DNA of 64,000 nt from Myxococcales bacterium (GTDB lineage: Bacteria > Myxococcota_A > Polyangia > Fen-1088). Positions 37,598 through 49,056 of the stretch are shown in pieces. Numbering within the stretch: the stretch's first letter is position 1; each line of letters opens with the position of its first letter. Both the position numbers and the translations under genes were made by a program. Location: the NCBI GenBank assembly GCA_022184915.1, contig JAGTJU010000007.1, positions 1-64,000 on the forward strand. The letters are read 5' to 3'. The notes below the pieces were generated by a model that saw only the letters and a program-made list of their open reading frames with translations, was not told the DNA's origin and made no database searches.

Positions 37598-39511
37598 TCA
37601 TGCCTTTTCTGGCTCGGGCAAACGCCCTGGCAAGAAAGAGGCTTTTTCCTTTTCCACCTTGGGCTCAGCGGCGGGCCGCGTAGGTCGTGGCACCGGGGGG
37701 CGCCCCAGGGGCTGCCCCAGGAACACCAGGTCGATGTCCTGGCCGTCGAGCGTCTCGTACTCGAGCAACGCCTCGGCGAGTCGCTTGAGCTTCTCGACGT
37801 GCTCGCCCACGATCTGCTTGGCGCGGTTATAGTTCTCGGTCACGATGCGCCGAACCTCTGCGTCGATCTCGATGGCCGTTTGCTCGCTGTAGTCGCGCTG
37901 CTCGTTAAAGTCGCGCCCCAGGAACACCATCTCCTCCCGGTGCCCGAAGTGCAGCGGTCCCAGCTTGTCGGACATGCCCCACTCGCACACCATCTTACGT
38001 GCCAGATCGCTTGCCACCTGCAGATCGTTCGACGCACCCGTCGTGATCTGACCAAAGATGATCTCTTCGGCTACGCGTCCCCCCATGGCCACGGCGATCT
38101 GGTCCACCGCCGCCTCCTTCGACATGTTCAGGCGATCCTCCTCGGGCAGCTGCTGGGTGAGCCCCAGCGCACGGCCTCGCGGAATGATCGTGACCTTGTG
38201 GATGGGATCGGTCGACTTCACCATCTTGCCCACGAGCGCATGGCCTGCCTCGTGGTAAGCGGTGACCCGCTTTTCCCGCTCGCTGATGATGAGCGAACGA
38301 CGTTCCGGTCCCATGAGGACCTTGTCTTTCGCCATCTCCAGATCCAGGTGTGCCACGCGGTCCTTGTCGGCCCGCGCCGCGAGCAAAGCGGCCTCGTTCA
38401 CCAGGTTCTCGAGATCGGCCCCCGAGAACCCCGGTGTGCCGCGCGCGAGAACCTCGAGGTCGACGTCGCCCGAAAGCGGCACCTTCTTCGTGTGCACTTT
38501 CAGGATGCCCGAACGCCCCTTCACGTCCGGCCGGGGCACGATGATGCGCCGGTCGAAGCGCCCCGGGCGTAGCAGCGCGGGGTCGAGCACGTCAGGACGG
38601 TTCGTGGCGGCGATCAGGATGACGCCGTCGTTCGACTCGAAGCCGTCCATCTCCACGAGCAGCTGGTTCAGCGTCTGCTCGCGCTCGTCGTGACCGCCCC
38701 CCAGGCCTGCGCCCCGGTGACGGCCCACGGCATCGATTTCGTCGATGAAGATGATACAGGGAGCGTTCTTTTTTCCCTGCTCGAACAGGTCGCGCACGCG
38801 GCTTGCGCCAACGCCTACGAACATCTCGACGAAGTCCGAACCGCTGATGGAGAAGAAGGGAACACCCGCTTCACCGGCGATGGCGCGGGCGAGCAAGGTC
38901 TTGCCCGTGCCAGGAGGCCCCATCATCAGGACCCCCTTCGGGATACGCCCCCCGAGGCGCGTGAACTTCTTGGGGTCCCGCAGGAATGAGATGATCTCTT
39001 CCACTTCGTCGCGGGCCTCTTCGATGCCCGCGACGTCCGCGAAGGTAATCTTGCGCGAGTTTTCCGACAGCAGCTTCGCGCGGGATTTGCCGAAGCTCAT
39101 CGCTTTGCCCCCGCCCACTTGCAGCTGTCTCATGAAGAGCAGGAAAAGCCCCACCAAAACGATCATGGGCAGCCAGGTGATGATCACCTGTTGCCAAAAA
39201 CCGCCTTCGGCCTCGCGAACCACTTCGTAGTTCACGCCCGACTTGTTGAGCTTCTCGAGCAGGCTCTCACCGATGTACCCGGTGGAGATGAATTGGGTTC
39301 CGTCTTTCTCCGTGCCTTGGAACTCAGCGAAGTTGTCGCTCATCCGCACACGGAGCGCTTTGATTTCTTCGGGATGGCTTTCGACCTGCTGGATGAATGT
39401 CGAAAAGGCAACCTGGTTCTGCGCGGGCCGCTGCCCGAGGAGCTGCCAGACCACGAAGAAGGCCAGGATCAGCATGACCCAGAGCAGAAACGTCTTATGG
39501 CTTTGACGCAC
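37598..39511 (-). CDS. ftsH: ATP-dependent zinc metalloprotease FtsH
   Basis: Two N-terminal membrane helices (about 8-25 and 108-127) flank a periplasmic segment. The AAA+ domain has Walker A GPPGTGKT (198-205), Walker B IIFIDEID, and the second region of homology around [16 protein letters not shown]. The M41 zinc site is HEAGH (420-424). Length (637) matches the family. A quality-control protease of the inner membrane. It lies between tilS (78 bp upstream) and folP on the minus strand. Confidence 0.97.
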   Translation of the reverse strand: MRQSHKTFLLWVMLILAFFVVWQLLGQRPAQNQVAFSTFIQQVESHPEEIKALRVRMSDNFAEFQGTEKDGTQFISTGYIGESLLEKLNKSGVNYEVVREAEGGFWQQVIITWLPMIVLVGLFLLFMRQLQVGGGKAMSFGKSRAKLLSENSRKITFADVAGIEEARDEVEEIISFLRDPKKFTRLGGRIPKGVLMMGPPGTGKTLLARAIAGEAGVPFFSISGSDFVEMFVGVGASRVRDLFEQGKKNAPCIIFIDEIDAVGRHRGAGLGGGHDEREQTLNQLLVEMDGFESNDGVILIAATNRPDVLDPALLRPGRFDRRIIVPRPDVKGRSGILKVHTKKVPLSGDVDLEVLARGTPGFSGADLENLVNEAALLAARADKDRVAHLDLEMAKDKVLMGPERRSLIISEREKRVTAYHEAGHALVGKMVKSTDPIHKVTIIPRGRALGLTQQLPEEDRLNMSKEAAVDQIAVAMGGRVAEEIIFGQITTGASNDLQVASDLARKMVCEWGMSDKLGPLHFGHREEMVFLGRDFNEQRDYSEQTAIEIDAEVRRIVTENYNRAKQIVGEHVEKLKRLAEALLEYETLDGQDIDLVFLGQPLGRPPVPRPTRPAAEPKVEKEKASFLPGRLPEPEKA

Positions 39512-39589
39512 TTACAGTCCTTTCTACGAACGAAGGGCTAGTATTGACCCTCAATACGATGCCGTCAACGCAAGCTGGTTGCCAGTGAC

Positions 39590-40918
39590 TCACGCGAGAT
39601 CACGGCGATTTTCAAGCACAATCTGCACACATGTGCGCGTCGCCTCGTTGGGCGCGCCCGTTTCGGAGGCGCGGAGACCCGCCACCCAGAGCACCTGCCC
39701 CGCGGCGTCGACGAGCACCGGCACGTGGGGGCGCTCGTCTCGGGGCACCTTGGCGTCCACGAACAGATCCTGCAACTTACGGCGGCCCCGGCCCTTGCGC
39801 GGCCGCAGGCGGTCCCCGGTATGCCAGCTTCTCACGGTGAGCGGCCACACGAGACAATCAGCATCGAACAGCGCCGCGTCCCTGGCGTGCAGGCCCCGTT
39901 CACCGGGGGCCGCAGGCCTCGGGCCCAGGTCCACGGGTAAAAGCCGTGCGACCAACGTGAAGGGACTCCCGGGCCAGGCAACCTCCACCTGCCCCCCCGA
40001 GGTCGGCCTGCCAAGCCTGGCCGTTCCGGGAAGGGGTCGAGCCGCCGCGCGTCCCGTCGCCTCGAAGGCCAGTTGGCCGTAACGAACCTCGACCCGGCCT
40101 CCGGGCACGTCGAGGCTCGCGCTCCCTCCCTGGGCCGCCAGACGCGCCAGCCGCGCTGACGCTCTCGGCGGCAGGGCCGGCAAAGCCTCGTTCGTTACGA
40201 TCGCGTTTCGTCCCATCGTCTGAAGGCGCGCATCGTCCGCAAGCGCCAGCAAAGCTTCGACGATGCGGGGGTTTTCCTTCGCCAGCGCCGGCAACCCATC
40301 GAGCCGGAGCCGCACCCGCGAAAAGCGGCGGTCCTCGTTGGAGGGATCGCGCACAGGCTCGACCCCTTGTCGCGCGACGAAGCGTTCGATCTCGGCCCGC
40401 CTCACATCCAGGAGCGGTCTTACGAACACACCCCGTCGGTAAGGTATTCCGGCGAGCCCGCGGACACCCGTGCCCCGGAGGATCCGAAACAGCACGGTCT
40501 CTGCTTGGTCGTCGGCGTTATGGCCAAGCGCAACGACTTGACATCCCAAGGAGGCGGCATGCGCCGCGAGGGCGTCGAGGCGCGCGCGCCGGGCCGCATC
40601 CTGAAGCGACACGTGCGGGCCCCGCCGCGCGCCTACGTCGACCCGCACGACGTGGCAGGATACCCCACGGCCTTCGCACGTAGCCTTGACCCTCGCGCCT
40701 TCGGCAGCCGCCTCGGGCCGCAAACCGTGGTCAACGTAAGCGGCGAGGAGCTCCGTGCGCAGACGGGGCGCGAGCCGCTGCAGGCCCAAAAGCAGGGCCA
40801 GGGAGTCGACCCCTCCCGAGAGGCCCACGAGCACGCGCGCGCCCGCTGGGATCAAGCCATGTGTGCGAACCGTGTCGAGGATCTTGGAGAGCAACGTCTT
40901 TTCGCCCGGGCCGGCCAT
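39590..40918 (-). CDS. tilS: tRNA(Ile)-lysidine synthase
   Basis: The PP-loop SGGVDS is at residues 34-39. ALGHNADDQAETVLFRILRGTG and the C-terminal domain with LRPRKGRGRRKLQDLFVDAKVP complete the TilS pattern. The enzyme makes lysidine at the wobble base of the AUA-reading tRNA. ATG 40918 is preferred over the longer frame that runs into the divergent symporter gene. It heads the tilS-ftsH-folP-glmM order. Confidence 0.94.
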   Translation of the reverse strand: MAGPGEKTLLSKILDTVRTHGLIPAGARVLVGLSGGVDSLALLLGLQRLAPRLRTELLAAYVDHGLRPEAAAEGARVKATCEGRGVSCHVVRVDVGARRGPHVSLQDAARRARLDALAAHAASLGCQVVALGHNADDQAETVLFRILRGTGVRGLAGIPYRRGVFVRPLLDVRRAEIERFVARQGVEPVRDPSNEDRRFSRVRLRLDGLPALAKENPRIVEALLALADDARLQTMGRNAIVTNEALPALPPRASARLARLAAQGGSASLDVPGGRVEVRYGQLAFEATGRAAARPLPGTARLGRPTSGGQVEVAWPGSPFTLVARLLPVDLGPRPAAPGERGLHARDAALFDADCLVWPLTVRSWHTGDRLRPRKGRGRRKLQDLFVDAKVPRDERPHVPVLVDAAGQVLWVAGLRASETGAPNEATRTCVQIVLENRRDLA

Positions 40919-40932
40919 GTTAGCGTGCGCCC

Positions 40933-42246
40933 ATGCCTTCCGCAGAGCCGCTGCACGACCAGGAGCCGCTTCCGATCCGAGAAGCCGGCACACGCGCCAT
41001 CTTCGCCGCCTTGGCCGTGGGGGCCGCAGCGGGCATTCTTGCCAACGTCACGGTCGCCGACAGCCCGACGCTCGACTGGACTCTTCGCAACGTCACTGAC
41101 CCGCTGGGAAGAATCTGGCTGCGCAGCCTCGTCATGGTGGTGGTGCCCCTCGTGTTGGCCTCGTTGTCCGTGGGCATCGTGGGACTTGGCGACATCAAAC
41201 GGCTCGGGCGCATGGGAGGGTACACCATGACGTTTTTCCTGGGCGCCACGGCCGTCTCGACGACGCTCGGCCTCGTCTTGGTGAACCTGCTGCACCCCGG
41301 AGCGGCGTTGGCCCGCGAAACCCGCGATCGCCTCATGGCCACTTACGCCGGGGACGCACGCAGCATGACCACGGCGGCGGGGGGCGCCAAGCTGGGTATG
41401 AACCTGCTGGTAGAGATCGTACCCGCGAACCCCCTTGGCGCCATGGCGGAGGGGAACATGCTCTCGGTGATCTTCTTCGCCGTGGTGCTGGGCGCGGCCC
41501 TACTCTCGCTACCGGCACCGCGGCGGGCCCCCCTCGTGGGCGTGCTCGAGGCGCTCAACGACGCCATGATCGTCGTGATTGCCTTCGTCATGCGGCTGGC
41601 GCCCCTCGGCGTGTTCTTCTTGCTCTTTGGCGTGATGGCCCGCTTCGGTCTCGACGTGCTCCGTTCGTTGGCCCTTTATGTGGTGGTGGTGGTCACGGGG
41701 CTCGCCGCCCACGCGCTGGTCGTCCTACCGGCCATGGCCAAGGTGTTCGCAGGAGTTCGGCCGCTCGCGTTCCTGAGGCGGAGCCGCGTGGTATGGGCCA
41801 CGGCTTTTTCCACGTCGTCGTCGAGCGCAACGCTCCCCACCACCTTGCGTGTGCTCGAACGCGACTTCGCGATTCCGCGAGAGGTCAGCGGTTTCGTTGC
41901 CCCGCTCGGCGCCACCATGAACATGAACGGCACCGCCCTCTTTGAAGGGGTCACGGCTTTGTTCTTGGCGCAGGTGTTTGGCGTCGAGCTCAACCTGAGT
42001 GCGCAGGTGGGGGTGGTGCTGCTTGCCACCATCTCCGCGATTGGCGTGGCGGGCGTGCCAGGTGGTTCGATTCCCCTCCTGATGGTGCTGCTTTCGACCT
42101 TCGGGGTGCCGCCCGCCGGCATTGCGATCATCCTCGGCATCGATCGCTTGCTCGATATGTGTCGCTCGTCCGTGAACGTCGTGGGCGACCTCGCTGCGGC
42201 GGCCTTCGTGGCCAGGCGGGTCAGCGGGTGGCGCGATCGCGCTTGA
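40933..42246 (+). CDS. Dicarboxylate/amino acid:cation symporter (DAACS family)
   Basis: A multi-helix membrane protein with the hallmark motifs of the family: the serine-rich loop SSSSATLP, GATMNMNGTA in the helix 7 region, AGVPGGS at the hairpin 2 tip, and the final CRSSVNVVGD. Substrate (dicarboxylates or acidic amino acids) cannot be fixed from sequence. Length (437) is typical. It is divergent from tilS by only 14 bp and convergent with the CBS gene. Confidence 0.93.
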   Translation: MPSAEPLHDQEPLPIREAGTRAIFAALAVGAAAGILANVTVADSPTLDWTLRNVTDPLGRIWLRSLVMVVVPLVLASLSVGIVGLGDIKRLGRMGGYTMTFFLGATAVSTTLGLVLVNLLHPGAALARETRDRLMATYAGDARSMTTAAGGAKLGMNLLVEIVPANPLGAMAEGNMLSVIFFAVVLGAALLSLPAPRRAPLVGVLEALNDAMIVVIAFVMRLAPLGVFFLLFGVMARFGLDVLRSLALYVVVVVTGLAAHALVVLPAMAKVFAGVRPLAFLRRSRVVWATAFSTSSSSATLPTTLRVLERDFAIPREVSGFVAPLGATMNMNGTALFEGVTALFLAQVFGVELNLSAQVGVVLLATISAIGVAGVPGGSIPLLMVLLSTFGVPPAGIAIILGIDRLLDMCRSSVNVVGDLAAAAFVARRVSGWRDRA

Positions 42247-42831
42247 TCAATTCGCCTTGGGTGTTGTCTCGAGCGTTTTGCCCCCCAAACAGCGAACGCA
42301 CATCGGGATCAAATTCGAGCGAACGTCGCGCACGACACGGCGCCGGCTTCCGCAACCCACGCAGGTGAGAGGCGCAGCGGCGGTAAAGACAGCGTCGTCT
42401 TCGGCCTCGCTCCGTTGCACGTCCCGATCCCATTCGAGGTCCAGCGCCACCAGCCCTGCCCGCGTGACCATCCCCACGAGGAAGGTCCCCGTCACGACGG
42501 GCAAAGCCCCCACGGCGTTTTCCTCCATGATGCCCGTGGCCTCTTCGATGGTCGTCTCGGGGCCGATGCACAAGACCGGACTCGTCATGCAGTCTTCCAC
42601 CAGCGTCTCGCGCCGGGCGCCCTGCAGATCCGTGTCGCAAACGATGCCCGTGAGGCCTCCGTCATCCACCACCAAGAAGTGACTCACGTGTTTGTCTGCC
42701 GCGAGCCTCAACGCGGCGGACACCGCCGTATCAGGCGTGACGGTGAACAGACTGGTCCCCATCACCTCGGCGACACAGCTCTCGGGCCGTACTGAGCGGC
42801 TCGTCTGCCTCGCGTTGCGCCTTCGACGCAT
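42247..42831 (-). CDS. CBS-domain protein with C-terminal zinc ribbon
   Basis: Two CBS motifs span about residues 20-140 (VAEVMGTSLFTVTPDTAVSAAL and VEDCMTSPVLCIGPETTIEEA). A zinc-ribbon-like CxxC...CxxC tail follows (CVGCGSRRRVV and CVRCLGG). ATG 42831 has an excellent ribosome binding site (gaggagagc); the longer frame to 42951 overlaps comEC. CBS pairs usually bind adenosine nucleotides. The stop abuts the symporter stop, so the two transcription units converge with no gap. Confidence 0.85.
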   Translation of the reverse strand: MRRRRNARQTSRSVRPESCVAEVMGTSLFTVTPDTAVSAALRLAADKHVSHFLVVDDGGLTGIVCDTDLQGARRETLVEDCMTSPVLCIGPETTIEEATGIMEENAVGALPVVTGTFLVGMVTRAGLVALDLEWDRDVQRSEAEDDAVFTAAAPLTCVGCGSRRRVVRDVRSNLIPMCVRCLGGKTLETTPKAN

Positions 42832-42916
42832 GCTCTCCTCCTTCGTGCCGGTTGGGTGGGACCCTTTCTCCAAGTCTGGCCCCGCCGCCCGACGGATTCC
42901 ACTACCCGCTCGCTTT

Positions 42917-45400
42917 TCATTCAACTTGCGTGCCGTCGTGTCCCGCGTCACGGGCCCTTGCCTCGGCCGTCAGGCAAGACCGCACACACTGAAACGCGAG
43001 CGCCTGCGCCGGCCCCCAGCGCAGCTGCACCGCGCCCATGAGGTCCGTTCGGAACACCGGTACGTGCCTCGCCTGGTAGCGCGCGAGGACCTCTCCGTGG
43101 GGAAAACCAAAGCGGTTGCCTCGCCCCGCTGAGATGACGGCCAGATCGGGATCCACAGCGTCCAGCAACGCAGGCGAGGACGATGTCCGGCTGCCATGAT
43201 GCGGCACCTTCAGAATGTCGGCCCGGGGAGATCTCCCACGTGCTGGCAGCGCGGCGAGCTCGAGTTCACCTGCGCCCTCCAGATCGCCCGCAAACAGCAG
43301 CGAACGCCCCCCGTAGCTGAGCCTGAGACTCAACGAGGCGTCATTCACCGAAAGCCCTTCCGGAGCCTCCAGGCGGTCGCCTTGCCAGGGCCCCAAGGGT
43401 TCAACGAGCAGACCCTCCACGGAAAACGGAGCCGGCACGGGCATGGGGGTGTTTCGGCCGCGCGCCAGGGCACGCAGCCTGCGCATGATGGGCCCCTCTG
43501 CCGAGGGCCCGGCCGCCGCAGGCGCCATCCAGAGCTGCTTGACATCGAACCGCTCCAGCAGATGTGGCATCCCTTCGGCGTGGTCGGGGTGCGGGTGCGA
43601 AAGCGCCAGCAGATCGATGTGACGCCAGCCTCGCCGTGCGAGAAAGGGTCCGACGATCCGGGCCCCCGTATCGAAGCCTTCCCCTAGCCCCCCGGCATCC
43701 ACGACCGCCACGAAGCCGCCCGGCCCCTCGACTACGGCTGCATCACCTTGGCCCACGTCGAGGAAGGTCACCTGGACGAGCTGGGAGTGGGTCGCCCGCC
43801 AGCCCCGCACACCGAAGGCCAGGGTGCCGATACCCAGACCCAGCAACGCCCCAGCCAGGGCCTGGGTGCGCACACGCCCCCGCGGCAACCGCGCCCAGGC
43901 CCACAGCAGCAGGGCAAAGCTCGAGGTCAAGCAAAGCGTCTCGAAACGGTCGGGCGGCCGCACGAACCACACGGGCGCCCAGGCACCAAACCCACGCGCC
44001 AAGGCCAGGGTCAAGCGCACCGCCTGGTCAGCGGGCCAAAGCAGCCACCAGCCAAACCGTGGGACGACCGCTGACAGCACGCTGCCCCCCAACCCCGCGG
44101 GGACCACGAACAACTCCACGAGCGGCGTGAGCACGATGTTGCCCAGGAACGCCGCGGGGGTCACCTCGGCGAACCAGTGAGCCACGAGCGGTCCGGTGAT
44201 GAGACCTGCGGCAGCCGTGGCAGCAAAACCTCGCCACAGCCAGCGCGCGATCGAACGTGAGAAGGACCGCGAGGACGGCGTGGCAGGAGGGCCAAGCCCC
44301 GTGGCGAAGAGGGCCAACGCTACGACCGATCCGATCGACAGCTGAAACGATACGTCCTGCACCCAGAATACCGATTCGAGTCCGATAGCCAGCGCCGCGA
44401 ACCCGATGCTCGCTGCCAAAGAGGGAGCCCGCCGCAAGGCCGCGCCGGCGAACAGCACACCTGCCATCAGCGCCGAGCGCCACGTGGCCACGGCCTCACC
44501 CGTGAGCAAGGTGTAAAAGATCACCGCGGGGAGGGACAACCACGCTGCCACGATGCGCGGAGGAACGCGGGCGGCGAGGCCTGGAGCGCCCGCAATCAAC
44601 CAACGTAGCCCCACGAAGAGCAGGGCCGCCACCGCCGCCAGGTGCAGGCCCGAAACGGAAAGAGCATGCGTGGCCCCCGCGGCCTTGAAGCCCCACTCGA
44701 TGTCCTCGCTCACGGCCGTGCGCTCCCCCAGCACCGTCGCCCGAAGAAACGCAGCGCGCTCGGCAGGCAACACGTCGAGGGCCACGGACAACCGACGGCG
44801 CAGATCATCGGCCAGGCGACGCGGCGTCCACCAGACACCCCGGGCCTTGAAAACGAGTCTCTCCGTGCGCAGCCGTCCCACGGCGCCCTCGAGGGCCACG
44901 GCCTTCCAGGGGTCGGGCGCACCAAAGTTGAAGTGTCCGAAGGGGGGCTGCCATACCCCGCAGGCATGGACGAGATCCCCGGCGCGCGGCGGCGTGCCGG
45001 GGGGCCGAAGCGACAGCCGAAGCCGTCCGCGGAGCACCGGGACGACAGGCGCCTCCGCCCCCTTTCGGGGCGAGTTTTGCGGGCGAAGCCACCCTTCGAC
45101 GCGTATCGCGTCGGGCCTCGCGCCAGCCAGCGCCCGCCCCTCAACACAGGCGCTCTGCCCCGGCGTCCACAGCGCAAGATCGTCGAGGCGCTTCTGTCGC
45201 TCCGTCTCGCCTTGGTACCCCAGCCCGAGCCCGCACGTCAGGGCTGCCGCCGCGCCCGCAAGAGTGCGCCAGCCCCGCCGCAAGAAATGGGCGGCCGCCC
45301 ACAGAGCCCCGAACGCCGTGCACACGAGCAGCCATCGCCCACAGCCGAGGCCCGCGACGATGCCCACGAACAAAGACATGACCCACAAAGCCAGACGCAC
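42917..45400 (-). CDS. comEC: DNA internalization-related competence protein ComEC/Rec2
   Basis: Layout follows ComEC: an N-terminal membrane and OB-like part (DUF4131-type), the Competence domain with many helices (ATHALSVSGLHLA is the hallmark), and a C-terminal metallo-beta-lactamase domain (TFLDVGQGDAAVV, then LALSHPHPDHAEGM, and KVPHHGSRTSSS). Length (827) is typical. It forms the inner-membrane DNA uptake channel. Divergent from eboD. Confidence 0.94.
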   Translation of the reverse strand: MRLALWVMSLFVGIVAGLGCGRWLLVCTAFGALWAAAHFLRRGWRTLAGAAAALTCGLGLGYQGETERQKRLDDLALWTPGQSACVEGRALAGARPDAIRVEGWLRPQNSPRKGAEAPVVPVLRGRLRLSLRPPGTPPRAGDLVHACGVWQPPFGHFNFGAPDPWKAVALEGAVGRLRTERLVFKARGVWWTPRRLADDLRRRLSVALDVLPAERAAFLRATVLGERTAVSEDIEWGFKAAGATHALSVSGLHLAAVAALLFVGLRWLIAGAPGLAARVPPRIVAAWLSLPAVIFYTLLTGEAVATWRSALMAGVLFAGAALRRAPSLAASIGFAALAIGLESVFWVQDVSFQLSIGSVVALALFATGLGPPATPSSRSFSRSIARWLWRGFAATAAAGLITGPLVAHWFAEVTPAAFLGNIVLTPLVELFVVPAGLGGSVLSAVVPRFGWWLLWPADQAVRLTLALARGFGAWAPVWFVRPPDRFETLCLTSSFALLLWAWARLPRGRVRTQALAGALLGLGIGTLAFGVRGWRATHSQLVQVTFLDVGQGDAAVVEGPGGFVAVVDAGGLGEGFDTGARIVGPFLARRGWRHIDLLALSHPHPDHAEGMPHLLERFDVKQLWMAPAAAGPSAEGPIMRRLRALARGRNTPMPVPAPFSVEGLLVEPLGPWQGDRLEAPEGLSVNDASLSLRLSYGGRSLLFAGDLEGAGELELAALPARGRSPRADILKVPHHGSRTSSSPALLDAVDPDLAVISAGRGNRFGFPHGEVLARYQARHVPVFRTDLMGAVQLRWGPAQALAFQCVRSCLTAEARARDAGHDGTQVE

Positions 45401-45565
45401 CCGGGGTTTTCGACAGGGAGCGCGCGCGAGTTGCGGGTCAGTGGGGGCCTGGCCCGCGAGTCCAAACCGGTCAAGGGAAGCCCACCTCCGGGCCGACGCT
45501 TTCGTGGAGCCGGCACGAGGGGACTGCTAAGGTGAACGTTTGGCTCGGCTTTCCCGGAACGCCAC

Positions 45566-46873
45566 ATGACCTCCGACTCCACGGGCATCGTCAGGCAGCA
45601 CTTCGCGGTCCCTTACGCATACACGGTGGCGTTCACGCGGGACGTCTTCGCGCCCCAGAACCCCGTGCTGGTGGAGAGCCTCACGCATCGAGAGCCCGGG
45701 CGCAGACACCGCGTCCAAGTCATCCTCGACGAGGGCGTAACGCAGGCTTTTCCGCACCTGGCCGACCAAGTCGCGTCCTACTTTCATCGGCACGCCGAAG
45801 CCCTCGCGCTCGTGGGTCCGCCCCTCGTCGTGCCGGGAGGCGAGATCGCCAAAAACGACTCTCGTATACTCGCCCGCATCCTCGACACCCTGGCTGCGGG
45901 CCACCTCGATCGCCAGTCTTTCGTCCTGATGCTCGGAGGTGGCGCTGTGCTCGACGTGGCGGGTTACGCAGCAGCCATCACACACCGCGGGCTGCGCACC
46001 GTGCGGCTGCCCAGCACCGTGCTCGGCCAGAACGACGCGGGCGTGGGCGTAAAGAACGGAGTGAACGGCTATGGCGCCAAGAATTTTCTGGGCACGTTCC
46101 ATCCGCCTTTCGCCGTGATCAACGACTTCGCCTTGCTCGAAGGCCTGCCTGCGCGTGACCGGATCGCCGGCTACGCCGAAGCGGTCAAGGTGGCTCTCGT
46201 CAAGGACGCTTCCTTTTTTGCGTGGCTCGAAGCTCACGCGTCGCGCTTGGCCCAGGGTGACAGGGCCGCCGTGGCGACCTTGGTGAGACGGGCTGCCGAG
46301 CTTCACCTGGCGCACATCGCCCAGGGCGGCGACCCCTTCGAGCAGGGCAGCGCGCGCCCCCTCGACTACGGCCACTGGGCCGCCCACCATCTCGAGACCT
46401 GTACCGAACATGCCTTGCGCCACGGGGAGGCGGTGGCACTTGGGATTCTGCTCGATACGCGTTACGCCGTGCTCATGGGGCGGCTTCCCCCGCACGTGTT
46501 CTCGCGCGTGTACGCCCTCCTCGAAACCCTTGGCCTGCCCTGCTGGCACGACGCCCTCGCACGCCCGGCTCCCACCGCAGGGCCCTCCTCGTCTCCCCCC
46601 GCTAGCCCCCTGGCTCTTTGGGCCGGCCTCGAGGCCTTCCGCGAGCACCTCGGTGGGGACTTGTGCGTCACTTTGCTTCGCGACATCGGGCATGCCGAAG
46701 AGGTTCACCACATGGACGCCGTTGGGGTCACGGAGGCTGTCTGTGACCTCGAACGTCTGGCGTCTTCACACCCTCTGACGGCGGCCCCCGACCGTCAGGC
46801 GCTGCGCGCCGCCCCGCCCGATCACGACCGCGTGGACCCCACGCAGCTTCTGTCCCGCTCCTCGGCCGGTTAG
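45566..46873 (+). CDS. eboD: EboD, 3-dehydroquinate synthase-like protein of the ebo cluster
   Basis: The fold is that of 3-dehydroquinate synthase, with GGGAVLDVAGYAA and PSTVLGQNDAGVGVKNGVN. Retained metal ligands are Glu (GYAEAVK), His (DYGHW) and His (RHGEAVALG). No other shikimate gene is near; instead it heads the ebo genes, so I call it EboD rather than AroB. Residues about 330-355 are a Pro/Ser-rich insert and the C-terminal tail is extended. The reaction is unknown. First of three plus-strand genes (D, E, C). Confidence 0.85.
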   Translation: MTSDSTGIVRQHFAVPYAYTVAFTRDVFAPQNPVLVESLTHREPGRRHRVQVILDEGVTQAFPHLADQVASYFHRHAEALALVGPPLVVPGGEIAKNDSRILARILDTLAAGHLDRQSFVLMLGGGAVLDVAGYAAAITHRGLRTVRLPSTVLGQNDAGVGVKNGVNGYGAKNFLGTFHPPFAVINDFALLEGLPARDRIAGYAEAVKVALVKDASFFAWLEAHASRLAQGDRAAVATLVRRAAELHLAHIAQGGDPFEQGSARPLDYGHWAAHHLETCTEHALRHGEAVALGILLDTRYAVLMGRLPPHVFSRVYALLETLGLPCWHDALARPAPTAGPSSSPPASPLALWAGLEAFREHLGGDLCVTLLRDIGHAEEVHHMDAVGVTEAVCDLERLASSHPLTAAPDRQALRAAPPDHDRVDPTQLLSRSSAG

Positions 46874-46882
46874 GCTAGCCGT

Positions 46883-48174
<1,292 letters not shown>

Positions 48175-48175
<1 letters not shown>

Positions 48176-49044
48176 TGGCCCTCTCGTGGACCACAGCCCT
48201 CAGGCTGGGCAGGGTGTCGAATCTGCCCACCGTGTGGACGAACATCGCGGCCGGCTGGGCTCTCTCAGGTGCCCCGTGGCACACAGGCGTCTACTTCGGG
48301 CTCTCCCTCGCGATGAGCGCCCTTTACGTGGGTGGCATGTACCTCAACGACGCCTTCGACGCCGCTTGGGATCGCGTTCATCGCCCCGAGCGCCCCATCG
48401 CTCGCGGGGAGGTGCCGCTACGCCTCGTATTGAAGATGGGGCTGGCCTTGCTCGCCACCGGTGTGGTGCTCGTCGGCGTCCTGGCCGCCTTGGGCCTCGT
48501 GAGCGCTTGGGCCCTGCTCTTCACCCTCGTGCTGGCGAGCCTCATCGTCTACTACGACCTCAACCACAAACAGAACGCCTGGGGTCCCCTCGTCATGGGA
48601 CTCTGCCGGGTGGGTGTATACACCGTGGCGGGCGCCACCTCGGGGTTCCCCGGCCTGGCCGTCTGGGTAGGGGCGTCGTTGCTGCTTGGGCACCTCGTGG
48701 GCCTCACCTACGTGGCGAAGCACGAAACCCGCGGCCAGGTTGTGCGCCTGTCCCCCTTGCTCTTGTTTCTCCCCGCCCTCGTCGCGGCGATGGTCGTCGC
48801 ATGGGCCTGGCTGCCCGTGGGGCTTGCGTACGCCTCGTACACCGTAGCCGCGGGTCTTGCGCCCGCGCTGGGATGGGGACGCAGCCGTCCCAACCCGGGC
48901 AAAGCCGTGCCCGCCTTGATCGCGGCGATCAGCCTGCTCGACGCGGTCTTCGTCACGCGCGCGGCGGGGACCATCGGGGTGGCAGCCTGCGTGGCAGCGT
49001 TCGGCCTGACGCGGTTCTGGCAACGGCACGTGCCTGGCACGTGA
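48175..49044 (+). CDS. eboC: UbiA-like prenyltransferase EboC
   Basis: An all-helical membrane protein (about eight or nine helices) with the UbiA Asp-rich motif NDAFDAAWD (about 60-70), which binds the metal-diphosphate, and a second, less regular motif (YYDLNHKQN). Length (289) is typical. It is coupled to eboE by TGATG overlap. It ends only 13 bp from the convergent eboF, so the two halves of the cluster meet tail to tail. Possibly prenylates or moves the metabolite handled by the cluster. Confidence 0.86.
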
Positions 49045-49056
49045 AGGGTGGTGCCC

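Noticed and set aside
45566-46873. Shikimate-pathway aroB
   Set aside because: The fold fits, but its neighbours are eboE and eboC and no other shikimate gene is present, so EboD is the better call.
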